64,000 nt of DNA from Lutimaribacter salitolerans (lineage in GTDB: Bacteria > Pseudomonadota > Alphaproteobacteria > Rhodobacterales > Rhodobacteraceae). Numbering within the stretch: the stretch's first letter is position 1; every line of letters starts with the position of its first letter. A program made the translations under genes and the position numbers. Under the pieces are notes generated by a model. The model did not search any database, was not told the DNA's origin, and saw nothing but the letters and a program-made list of their open reading frames with translations. Shown piece by piece: positions 7,371 to 14,916 of this stretch. Where the stretch lies: NCBI RefSeq assembly GCF_042677865.1, contig NZ_JBHUDD010000059.1:186001-250000 (forward strand), read 5' to 3'.

Positions 7371-7843
7371 CCGCAGCCACCCGCGCCTGGGCGGCCGCAT
7401 CGGCCGTGCCGGACCCCGAGGTGCCTTGCGTCAACGTGGCCGAACTGGGCATCCTGCGCGATGTGCGGATCGACGGCGGAGTGGCGGTTGCCCGCGTCAG
7501 CCCGACCTATTCGGGGTGCCCCGCCGTGCTGGCCATCGAACTGGCGATCGAGGCGGCGCTGCGCGACGCAGGCTTTGAGGCGCGGATCGAGCGGGTGCTG
7601 ACACCGCCCTGGACGACAGACTGGATCACGCCCGAGGGCCGCGAAAAGCTGCGTGCCTATGGCATCGCCCCGCCCGAGGAAAGCGGCGGCAAGGCCACGC
7701 TGTTCGGCGCGGCGCAGGTGACCTGCCCGCGGTGCGCCAGCCGCGATACCGAGCGGCTGAGCGAATTCGGATCGACGGCCTGCAAGGCGCAGTATCGCTG
7801 CCTGTCGTGCCGCGAACCGTTCGATTATTTCAAATGCATCTGA
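7364..7843 (+). CDS. paaD: PaaD, Fe-S assembly-type protein of the phenylacetyl-CoA epoxidase cluster
   Basis: A 159-residue protein with an N-terminal MIP18/DUF59 domain (VPDPEVPCVNVAELGILRDV near residues 11-30, and SPTYSGCPAV near 46-55) and a C-terminal metal-binding tail with CPRC near 121-124, CLSC near 145-148 and a last cysteine. PaaD is thought to help mature the iron cofactors of the complex. It overlaps paaC by seven bases and is followed 10 bp later by paaE. Confidence 0.93.
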   Translation: MVTAATRAWAAASAVPDPEVPCVNVAELGILRDVRIDGGVAVARVSPTYSGCPAVLAIELAIEAALRDAGFEARIERVLTPPWTTDWITPEGREKLRAYGIAPPEESGGKATLFGAAQVTCPRCASRDTERLSEFGSTACKAQYRCLSCREPFDYFKCI

Positions 7844-7853
7844 GGGGGCGAGC

Positions 7854-8894
7854 ATGTTCCACGATCTGACAATCCGCGAGGTCCGGCAGGAAACGCCGGA
7901 CGCAGTCTCTATCACGTTCGACATGCCCACGGATGGGTTTGACTGGCGGCCCGGCCAATATCTGACGCTGCGCGCCGATGTGGATGGTGCCGATGTGCGG
8001 CGGTCCTATTCCATCGCTTCGCTGCCGGGTGAACCGCTGACCGTGGGTGTAAAGCGGGTCGAGGACGGCGTATTCTCGACGTTCTGCCAGGCCTTGAAGC
8101 CCGGTGACCGGGTGCGGGTCATGCCGCCCGAGGGGCGCTTTGTGACGCGGGGTGAAGACGATCTGGTGCTGATCGCCGCCGGCTCGGGGATCACGCCGAT
8201 GGTGTCGATCGCCGGTGAGGCGCTGGCGCGCGGGGCGCGGGTGACCCTGATCTATGGCAACCGCGCCTATGATACCATCATGTTCCGCGCGGCGCTTGAG
8301 GCTCTCAAGGATCGGTACGTGGATCAGTTCACCGTCGTACATATCCTGTCGCGTGAGCCGCAAGACGTTGATCTGCTCAACGGGCGGATCACGGGCGACA
8401 AGGTGGCGGCGCTGGGTCGTGCCGGCGCGGTGGATCTGGCGGGCGCTGAAGGCATCTACCTGTGCGGTCCCGGCGACATGATCGACGACGTGCGCCGCAC
8501 GCTGGACGGAATGGACATAGCCCCGGACCGCATCCATTTCGAGCGGTTCACCCAGGATGGCGAGGCACCGCGCGCCCCGAAATCCGCCGCTGCCGAAGCT
8601 GTCGCCGAAACCGGTGCCACAGTCGAGGTGATCCTGGACGGCACACGCCGCCAGTTCATCCTGGGCGCACAGGATGACAACGTGGTCGATGCCGCCGCGC
8701 GCGCCGGGCTGGAGCTGCCCTATTCCTGCAAGGGTGGCATGTGCTGCACCTGCCGCTGCAAGGTGGCGGATGGCAGTGCCGAGATGGCGGTGAACTATTC
8801 GCTTGAACCGTGGGAGATCGAGGCGGGGTTCACGCTTGCCTGCCAGACCCGCCCGACAAGCGACAAGCTGGTGCTGGATTTCGACGCGGCCTGA
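7854..8894 (+). CDS. paaE: PaaE, NADPH-dependent reductase subunit of phenylacetyl-CoA epoxidase
   Basis: A 346-residue reductase that feeds electrons to PaaA. Domain order: FAD-binding domain with RRSYSIAS near 46-53, NAD(P)-binding domain with AAGSGITPM near 108-116, and a C-terminal plant-type [2Fe-2S] ferredoxin with CKGGMCCTC near 291-299 and a last cysteine in ACQTRP. This is the usual order for class IA-like reductases of the Paa complex. It ends the paa operon; a GC-rich hairpin repeat follows at 8908-8951. Confidence 0.95.
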   Translation: MFHDLTIREVRQETPDAVSITFDMPTDGFDWRPGQYLTLRADVDGADVRRSYSIASLPGEPLTVGVKRVEDGVFSTFCQALKPGDRVRVMPPEGRFVTRGEDDLVLIAAGSGITPMVSIAGEALARGARVTLIYGNRAYDTIMFRAALEALKDRYVDQFTVVHILSREPQDVDLLNGRITGDKVAALGRAGAVDLAGAEGIYLCGPGDMIDDVRRTLDGMDIAPDRIHFERFTQDGEAPRAPKSAAAEAVAETGATVEVILDGTRRQFILGAQDDNVVDAAARAGLELPYSCKGGMCCTCRCKVADGSAEMAVNYSLEPWEIEAGFTLACQTRPTSDKLVLDFDAA

Positions 8895-8907
8895 TGCGGG
8901 GTCTGTC

Positions 8908-8951
8908 TTCATCTTGCCCATAAACTCTGGGGGTTTGGGGGTGAAACCCCC
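8908..8951 (-). repeat. Dispersed intergenic repeat, copy B (after paaE)
   Basis: Inverted relative to copy A: TTCATCTT (8908-8915), then ATAAACTC and a G-rich hairpin with arms GGGGGTTT (8929-8936) and AAACCCCC (8944-8951). It lies between the convergent paaE and phosphatase genes and could also act as a transcription end, although no T-run follows on either strand. Confidence 0.5.
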
Positions 8952-8965
8952 AACCTTCCGGTCGG

Positions 8966-9691
8966 TCAGTCCATTGACACGCGGCCCTTTTTGGTGAGCC
9001 GCCAGGCGCTCTCGCCTTCGAACACCGCCGCGGTCAAGGGCCGGTCATAGCCGGCGCCGCTGTCCAGATTGACCCGATTGCCATAGTGCTGTGGGCTGTC
9101 CAGCGGTGTGTGACCATGCACGATCAGTGCGCCGTGATCGCGGCGGTCATCGTGAAACTCGGCCCTGATCCACAGCAGATCGGTTTCAACCTGCGCATCC
9201 AGTGACACGCCGGGGCGGATACCGGCGTGGACGAAAAACAAGCCGTCAACGTGGTGGGTCAGGGGCAGGTTGCGCAGGAACTCCAGATGTGTCTGCGGCA
9301 CCGTCGTCCGCGCCTCATCGGCAAGTTCGAACATGCGCCGCCTTTCGATATGCGTCACGCCGTAGGAGGCTAGCGTCTCGCGCCCGCCGATCCGTTCGTG
9401 CATCCAGTCATAGCCGACCAGCAGGTAAGGATCGTGCCGCGGGGGCGTGTCCAGATACCACTCCATCATCCTGTCGTGGTTGCCTTTCAGGCAGGTCCAG
9501 TTGCGCCCTTCGGCCAGCCCGCGCGACAGCAGGTCCAGAACGCCCCGACTGTCGGGGCCACGATCGACATAATCACCCAGAAAGACGATGCGCGCATCCG
9601 CGCCGCCATCGGCTTCGATCAGCGCAAGCGCGTCCTCCAGCATGGCGCGTTGGCCGTGGATGTCGCCGATGGCGTAGATGGGGCTGCTCAT
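8966..9691 (-). CDS. Calcineurin-like metallophosphatase (serine/threonine phosphatase type)
   Basis: A 241-residue PPP-family phosphatase. All metal-binding blocks are present in order: AIGDIHGQ near 7-14, FLGDYVDRGPDS near 37-48, LKGNHD near 67-72, FFVHAGIRPG near 151-160 and VHGHTPLDSP near 189-198. Such enzymes in bacteria act on phosphoproteins or Ap4A-like nucleotides; the substrate here is unknown. It is a single gene, convergent with paaE and tail-to-head upstream of nothing obvious. Length is typical. Confidence 0.88.
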   Translation of the reverse strand: MSSPIYAIGDIHGQRAMLEDALALIEADGGADARIVFLGDYVDRGPDSRGVLDLLSRGLAEGRNWTCLKGNHDRMMEWYLDTPPRHDPYLLVGYDWMHERIGGRETLASYGVTHIERRRMFELADEARTTVPQTHLEFLRNLPLTHHVDGLFFVHAGIRPGVSLDAQVETDLLWIRAEFHDDRRDHGALIVHGHTPLDSPQHYGNRVNLDSGAGYDRPLTAAVFEGESAWRLTKKGRVSMD

Positions 9692-9724
9692 ACGCTTGAC
9701 CTATACCGAAGCCGCTGAATTTGA

Positions 9725-9755
9725 AAGGGCGCAGCCCTTGCAGAACCGCGCCCTT
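9725..9755 (-). terminator. Hairpin after serA, candidate terminator
   Basis: AAGGGCGC at 9725-9732 and GCGCCCTT at 9748-9755 form a perfect 8-bp stem with a 15-base loop. Read in the serA direction the stem is followed by TCAAATT, a weak T-tract. It lies 20 bp past the serA stop. Confidence 0.45.
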
Positions 9756-9775
9756 GATGTTGGGGATTGGCCGGA

Positions 9776-11371
9776 TCAGGCCACTTCGAATTCCAGCGGC
9801 TTGATCTGCTGGAACATGCCGGTTTTCTCAAGCTCTTCCAGCACGTCCTCGGCGGGTTCTGCATCCAGATACAGCAGGGCGATCGCCTCGCCTCCCGCGG
9901 CCGCACGACCCAAGGTGAAGTTGGCGATGTTCACCCCATGCCGCCCCATGGTGCCGCCCAGTGTACCGATGATGCCGGGGATGTCCTCGTTCGTGGTATA
10001 GAGCATGTGCGCCCCCACCTCGGCGTCGATGTTGATGCCCTTGATCTGGATAAAGCGCGGCTTGCCATCGGAAAAACAGGTGCCCGCGATCGAACGTTCG
10101 CGCTTGTCGGTCACCACGGTGACCTTGATATACCCCTCGAATGCACCTGACTTGTCCTGATTGGTGGTGCTGATCTTGATGCCGCGTTCCTTGGCGATCA
10201 CCGGGGCGCTGACCATGTTCACGTCCGGGTTCACCTTCTTCATGATCCCCGCGATCACGGCGCAGTTCAGCGCATCCAGGTTCATGTCGGCCACGACACC
10301 GTCATAGAGGATGTTGATCGCCTTGATCGGCTCGTCCGTCATCTGGCCGACAAAGCTGCCCAGGTGGCCTGCCAGAGCGACCCAGGGGCCCATGACCTTG
10401 GCCTCTTCGGCGGTCATCGAGGGCATGTTCAGCGCGTTTTCCACCGCGCCATCCAGCAGATAGTTCGACATCTGCTCGGCCACCTGCAACGCCACGTTTT
10501 CCTGCGCCTCGGTGGTGGCGGCACCCAGATGCGGGGTGCAGACCACGTTGGGCAGGCCGAACAGCGGATTCTCGGTCGCCGGTTCCTCGGCAAAGACGTC
10601 GAACGCGGCGCCGGCCACGTGGCCCGACTTCAGCATCTCGGCCAGCGCCTGTTCATCCACCAGGCCACCACGGGCGCAGTTGATGATGCGCACGCCCTTC
10701 TTGGTCTTTTCCAGGTTCTCCCGGCTCAGGATATTGCGAGTCGTGTCGGTCAGCGGCACATGCAGGGTGATGAAATCGGCCCGTTTCAAAAGATCGTCCA
10801 GTTCGACCTTTTCAACGCCCATCTTGGCGGCCTTTTCCTCCGACAGGAACGGGTCGTAGGCTATGACCTTCATCTTCAGGCCGCGTGCCCGGTCGCAGAC
10901 GATGCCGCCGATGTTGCCTGCGCCGATCACGCCAAGCGTCTTGGCGGTCAGTTCGACCCCCATGAATTTCGACTTTTCCCACTTGCCCGCGTGGGTGGAT
11001 GCGCTGGCCTCGGGGATCTGCCGCGCGACGGCGAACATCATCGCAATGGCATGCTCGGCGGTGGTGATCATGTTGCCGAAGGGCGTGTTCATGACGATCA
11101 CGCCTTTCTTGCTGGCGGCTTCCTTGTCGACATTGTCGACGCCGATGCCGGCGCGGCCGATCACCTTGAGCCGGGTCGCCGCGTCGAGGATCGTCGGCGT
11201 GACCTTGGTCGCCGACCGGATGGCAAGGCCGTCATACTGACCGATCAGCTCGGCCAGTCTGTCCTTGTCCTTGCCCAGATCGGGCATGAAATCGACGTCG
11301 ATGCCGCGATCGCGAAAGATCTGCACGGCAGCGTCGGAAAGCTTGTCGGAGATGAGAACCTTGGGGGCCAT
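9776..11371 (-). CDS. serA: D-3-phosphoglycerate dehydrogenase
   Basis: A 531-residue enzyme that oxidises 3-phosphoglycerate to 3-phosphohydroxypyruvate, the first step of serine synthesis. It has the 2-hydroxyacid dehydrogenase pattern with NAD-binding VIGAGNIGG near 145-153, INCARGGLVDE near 228-238 and CTPHLGAATTEAQ near 279-291, then an ASB (intervening) domain and a C-terminal ACT domain (DIPGIIGTLGGTMGRHGVNI near 465-484), the long three-domain form. I start at the ATG at 11371 (MAPKVLIS); an in-frame upstream extension of 17 residues crosses a hairpin and is unlikely. It follows serC with 89 bp between them. Confidence 0.93.
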   Translation of the reverse strand: MAPKVLISDKLSDAAVQIFRDRGIDVDFMPDLGKDKDRLAELIGQYDGLAIRSATKVTPTILDAATRLKVIGRAGIGVDNVDKEAASKKGVIVMNTPFGNMITTAEHAIAMMFAVARQIPEASASTHAGKWEKSKFMGVELTAKTLGVIGAGNIGGIVCDRARGLKMKVIAYDPFLSEEKAAKMGVEKVELDDLLKRADFITLHVPLTDTTRNILSRENLEKTKKGVRIINCARGGLVDEQALAEMLKSGHVAGAAFDVFAEEPATENPLFGLPNVVCTPHLGAATTEAQENVALQVAEQMSNYLLDGAVENALNMPSMTAEEAKVMGPWVALAGHLGSFVGQMTDEPIKAINILYDGVVADMNLDALNCAVIAGIMKKVNPDVNMVSAPVIAKERGIKISTTNQDKSGAFEGYIKVTVVTDKRERSIAGTCFSDGKPRFIQIKGINIDAEVGAHMLYTTNEDIPGIIGTLGGTMGRHGVNIANFTLGRAAAGGEAIALLYLDAEPAEDVLEELEKTGMFQQIKPLEFEVA

Positions 11372-11405
11372 TGTCGTGGTCCTTGTGCAAATTTTCAGGG
11401 GGAAG

Positions 11406-11434
11406 GACACGGACTTTGTCATAAAGTCCGTGTC
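11406..11434 (-). promoter_or_regulatory. Perfect 12-bp hairpin between serC and serA
   Basis: GACACGGACTTT (11406-11417) and AAAGTCCGTGTC (11423-11434) are exact reverse complements with a 5-base loop. In the serC-to-serA transcript the hairpin precedes the serA start by 35 bases and directly follows the second hairpin at 11435-11453. No T-run follows, so it is not a standard terminator; it could set differential serC/serA expression or RNA stability. Confidence 0.6.
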
Positions 11435-11453
11435 GTTTTCTTTGCAAGAAAAC
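11435..11453 (-). promoter_or_regulatory. Second perfect hairpin abutting the first, serC-serA gap
   Basis: GTTTTCTT (11435-11442) and AAGAAAAC (11446-11453) pair perfectly around a 3-base loop. It is A/T-rich, unlike the adjacent 12-bp GC-rich stem, and starts 7 bases after the serC stop. The two hairpins together fill 48 of the 89 intergenic bases. Confidence 0.55.
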
Positions 11454-11460
11454 GGATGCG

Positions 11461-12615
11461 TCAGGCCGCTGCTGACTGCGCCTCGATCTCTTCGTGAAAC
11501 GCCCAGTCAAGCCAGGGCAGCATCGCGGCAATATTGCCGGTTTCCACCGTGCCGCCGCACCAGATCCGCAGGCCTGCAGGGGCGTCCCGATAGGCGCCCA
11601 CGTCCAGCGCCACGCCTTCGGCCTCCAACCGTTTGGCCACCGTCTTGGCAAATGCGGCGCCATCCTTGATGCGATCATCGGTGAACTTCAGGCACACGCT
11701 GGTGTTCGACCGTGTCGCCGGGTCCACTGCCAGGTTGTCGATCCAGTCGCGCGCGGCGCAGAAATCCCAGATCGCCTGCGCATTGCCATCGGCCCGCGCC
11801 ATCAGCCCCTTGAGGCCACCGACCGAGCGGGCCCAGTCCAGCGCCAGCAGGTAATCCTCGACCGCCAGCATGCTGGGGGTGTTGATGGTTTCGCCGACAA
11901 AAATGCCGTCGATCAGTTTGCCGCCCTTGGTCAGGCGGAAGATCTTGGGCAGTGGCCATGGCGGCGTGTAGGTTTCCAGCCGCTCCACTGCGCGCGGTGA
12001 CAGGATCAGCATGCCATGCGCGGCCTCGCCACCGAGCACCTTTTGCCAGCTGAACGTGGTCACATCCAGCTTGTCCCAGGGCAGGTCCTGCGCAAAGGCG
12101 GCGCTGGTCGCGTCACAGATGGTCAGGCCTGCGCGCTCGGCGGGAATGGCATCGCCATCGGGCATCCGCACGCCGCTGGTGGTGCCGTTCCATGTGAAGC
12201 AGACGTCGTTGTCATAGTCCAGCGCGGCCATGTCCACGATCTCGCCATACGCGGCGGTGTGCACCTGCGCGTCGATCTTGAGCTGTTTGACCGCGTCGGT
12301 GACCCAACCCGCGCCAAAGCTTTCCCAGGCGACCATTTCGGCGGGGCGTTCGCCCAGCATCGTCCACATCGCCATCTCGTAGGCGCCGGTGTCGGATGCG
12401 GGCACGATGCCGATCCTGTAATCGGCAGGCACGCCCAGAATCTCGCGCGTGTCCTCGATGGCCTGTTTCAGTTTCGCTTTGCCCACTGCGGCACGATGCG
12501 ACCGGCCCAAGGGGGCGTCGGACAGGGCATTGAGGTCAAATGTGGGGATTTTGGCGCAGGGGCCAGAGGAGAAACGCGGGTTTTGTGGCCGCGCAGTCGG
12601 TTTGGTCATAGCCAT
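11461..12615 (-). CDS. serC: Phosphoserine aminotransferase
   Basis: A 384-residue PLP enzyme converting 3-phosphohydroxypyruvate and glutamate to 3-phosphoserine and 2-oxoglutarate. It shows the alphaproteobacterial type: the start KPTARPQNPRFSSGPCAK (5-22), GRSHRAA near 38-44, and TFSWQKVLGGEAAHGM near 190-205 with the PLP lysine. A serC-serA order on the minus strand with serB divergent makes a complete serine synthesis locus. The ATG at 12615 has AAGGG about nine bases upstream; an ATG two codons later is possible. Confidence 0.93.
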   Translation of the reverse strand: MAMTKPTARPQNPRFSSGPCAKIPTFDLNALSDAPLGRSHRAAVGKAKLKQAIEDTREILGVPADYRIGIVPASDTGAYEMAMWTMLGERPAEMVAWESFGAGWVTDAVKQLKIDAQVHTAAYGEIVDMAALDYDNDVCFTWNGTTSGVRMPDGDAIPAERAGLTICDATSAAFAQDLPWDKLDVTTFSWQKVLGGEAAHGMLILSPRAVERLETYTPPWPLPKIFRLTKGGKLIDGIFVGETINTPSMLAVEDYLLALDWARSVGGLKGLMARADGNAQAIWDFCAARDWIDNLAVDPATRSNTSVCLKFTDDRIKDGAAFAKTVAKRLEAEGVALDVGAYRDAPAGLRIWCGGTVETGNIAAMLPWLDWAFHEEIEAQSAAA

Positions 12616-12795
12616 TTTATGCTACCCTTTCAGATAAGCGCCCCTCGTTGGGGAGGGGTGTCCCGCCTACGCAGATACGGCCACGCCCCGTGCCGCGCAA
12701 GCGCAGAAATGACGCAGACACGGCGGTTTACCCGCAATTTGCGACGCATCTTGATGCCGATCGGAAACTTGCGTGCCGGTTCGCGGCGGTCCGTA

Positions 12796-12815
12796 GGGTG
12801 GGTGCCAACCCACCC
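12796..12815. repeat. GGGTGGGT-type palindromic repeat in the serC-serB gap
   Basis: GGGTGGGT (12796-12803) and ACCCACCC (12808-12815) form a perfect stem with loop GCCA, preceded by CGTA. The GTAGGGTGGG...CCCACC pattern resembles a small dispersed palindrome seen in many proteobacterial and cyanobacterial genomes; that resemblance is from memory. The rest of the 275 bp gap shows no gene that I can support. Confidence 0.45.
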
Positions 12816-12890
12816 CCATGCCGCGTGCGGGCTGGCGGTTCGGCGTGTTGCGCGCTACGAGGAGGCACGCGTTTAGTGACGGAGCCGCCC

Positions 12891-13763
12891 ATGTTCATCT
12901 GCACCCTGATCGCCAAACCCGGCATGCTGGACCCGGCATTGGTCGAAAGCCTGCGCAATGCCTGGGGCGGGGGCGATGCGGTCTGGTTGTCGCCGGACGA
13001 GGCGGCGGAGTTCTCGCTGACCGAAAAGCCGGGGAATCGCTGGGACGTCTGGGCCGATGTGCAGACTCTGGGCGTCGATCTCGTCATCCAGCCCGCAGAG
13101 GGGCGGCGCAAGGCGATGCTGCTGGCCGACATGGACAGCACCATGATCCAGCAGGAATGTATCGACGAACTGGCGGACGAGGCCGGTGTCGGCGATCATG
13201 TCAAGGCGATCACCGCTCGCGCGATGAACGGCGAACTGGATTTCGAAGGCGCGCTGATCGAGCGTGTGGCCCTGCTGCGCGGTCTGGATGCGGGCGTGAT
13301 CGACAAGGTGCTGGCCAGTCGCATCACCTACATGCCCGGCGGCGCGGCCTTGATTGCGACGATGCAGGCGCATGGCGGTCATGCCGCGCTGGTGTCGGGC
13401 GGGTTCACCGCCTTTACCGCGCAGGTGGCCGCGCAACTGGGTTTTGACGAAAACCGTGCCAACACGCTGCTGATCGCGGATGGCCGCCTGACCGGCGAGG
13501 TCGCCCGCCCGATCCTTGGCCGCGAAGCCAAGATCGAGGCGCTGGAGCAGATCAGTGCGCGGCTGGGGCTGACCCATGATCAGGTGATCGCCGTGGGCGA
13601 CGGGGCCAACGATCTGGGCATGCTTGGCCAGGCGGGCACGGGTGTGGCGCTGCATGCAAAACCAAGCGTGGCCGCGCAATGCGATGTGCGGGTGAACCAC
13701 GGTGACCTGACCGCGCTTTTATACCTGCAAGGCTATGCGCGGGCGGATTTCGTCATCCCCTGA
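12891..13763 (+). CDS. serB: Phosphoserine phosphatase
   Basis: A 290-residue HAD-family enzyme removing phosphate from 3-phosphoserine, the last step of serine synthesis. The nucleophile motif DMDSTM lies near 80-85, motif II SGGFTAF near 172-178 and motif III GDGANDLGML near 238-247. An N-terminal ACT-like region of about 75 residues precedes the catalytic domain. I start at ATG 12891, which has GGAG 10 bases upstream; the frame stays open further upstream through the palindromic repeat region, but that sequence does not look coding. Divergent from serC. Confidence 0.93.
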   Translation: MFICTLIAKPGMLDPALVESLRNAWGGGDAVWLSPDEAAEFSLTEKPGNRWDVWADVQTLGVDLVIQPAEGRRKAMLLADMDSTMIQQECIDELADEAGVGDHVKAITARAMNGELDFEGALIERVALLRGLDAGVIDKVLASRITYMPGGAALIATMQAHGGHAALVSGGFTAFTAQVAAQLGFDENRANTLLIADGRLTGEVARPILGREAKIEALEQISARLGLTHDQVIAVGDGANDLGMLGQAGTGVALHAKPSVAAQCDVRVNHGDLTALLYLQGYARADFVIP

Positions 13764-13819
13764 CGCGGCATTCCGGCAACGTTGCGGGTCAACCCCTTCT
13801 GGTCATTCCGGCTGGCCGC

Positions 13820-14914
13820 TTGCAATTTCGGGCAATCCCGGACAATTTTGCACAAGACCGTCCATTGTTTGGCGGAGCGCAACAAATCCTGGGGGGATCT
13901 GTTGTAAGGGGTCCACCCGTGGCCGAGGTCGAGATATTTGTAACCGGCGATGAAATTGCAACGTTCAACAGCGTTGCAACATCGGGAAACAACAACGGCA
14001 TGAAGGTGACGCTGTTCGGTGTGCAGCCCCTTGGCAGCGCGACGGACGTGTTTCGCGTGGTCATTCGCCAGGTGAACACTGGCGATCCGTTCTTTTCCAA
14101 CGGGCAGTTTGTCGATATCTATGCTTGGCCCGAGATCGGCGGACCGCAGCCGCCGATCTATTCAAACCTGAATCCCCAGCATGATCAGTTTCAGGGTCGC
14201 GCATCGTCTGCCGAACACCAGATCATGACCAATCCCGCCAAGATAGTGTTTGATGTCAATGGCCTGACAGCCGGGACCGTGCAATACGGCCCGGGTTTCG
14301 ATCCGCCGCGCGCGCAGAAACTTGCCTTTTCAACGTTTTCCGATGATCCGCCCGATTTTCCCTGTTTTTGTGCCGGAACGCTGATCGAAACCGACACCGG
14401 ACCGCTGCCGGTCGAGGTGATCCGACCCGGTGATCTTGTGCAGACACTGGACCATGGCCTGCAACAGGTGCGGTGGGCCGGTCAGCGCCGGGTGCCGGGC
14501 CGGGGCGCGCTGGCCCCGATCCGGTTTCAGGCGGGGGCCTTGGGCAACTATCGTGATCTTCTTGTATCGCCCCAGCACCGGATGCTGTTGCGCGATTGGC
14601 GGGCCGAGATGCACTTCGGACAGAACGAGGTGCTTGTCGCGGCGCGCCATCTGGTCAATGGCACAACGATCAGATCCATGCCCGTGCCCCGCGTCACCTA
14701 TGTGCATCTGGCGTTTGACGATCATCAGGTGATCTGGGCCGAAGGCGTGCCAAGCGAAAGCCTGCACACCGGGGCGATGGCGCTGGCCGCTCTGGACACG
14801 GAAACACGCGACGAGTTGCTGACCCTGTTTCCCGAACTGGCGGATCAGCAGGGCCAGCCCGCCGAAACCGCCCGCCCTTGCCTCAAGGCGTGGGAGGCGC
14901 GGCTGGTCGCCTGA
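13820..14914 (+). CDS. Hint-domain-containing protein
   Basis: A protein of up to 364 residues. The C-terminal half is a Hint (hedgehog/intein-like) domain of the kind common in Rhodobacterales: it begins with PCFCAGTLIETDTGPLPVE near residues 181-199 and includes LVSPQHRMLL near 249-258 and a late HQVIWAEGVPSESLHTG block. The N-terminal 175 residues (VEIFVTGDEIATFNSV...) match no family I know. No intein-type C-terminal His-Asn is visible, so splicing is unlikely; self-cleavage is possible. The start is uncertain: TTG at 13820 is used here, and a GTG at 13919 (VAEVEIF) is an alternative. The gene stands alone, 56 bp after serB. Confidence 0.7.
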   Translation: MQFRAIPDNFAQDRPLFGGAQQILGGSVVRGPPVAEVEIFVTGDEIATFNSVATSGNNNGMKVTLFGVQPLGSATDVFRVVIRQVNTGDPFFSNGQFVDIYAWPEIGGPQPPIYSNLNPQHDQFQGRASSAEHQIMTNPAKIVFDVNGLTAGTVQYGPGFDPPRAQKLAFSTFSDDPPDFPCFCAGTLIETDTGPLPVEVIRPGDLVQTLDHGLQQVRWAGQRRVPGRGALAPIRFQAGALGNYRDLLVSPQHRMLLRDWRAEMHFGQNEVLVAARHLVNGTTIRSMPVPRVTYVHLAFDDHQVIWAEGVPSESLHTGAMALAALDTETRDELLTLFPELADQQGQPAETARPCLKAWEARLVA

Positions 14915-14916
14915 CG

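Noticed and set aside
13820..14914. Hint protein as an intein inside a host gene
   Set aside because: No flanking extein homologous to a known protein and no terminal His-Asn plus Cys/Ser/Thr.
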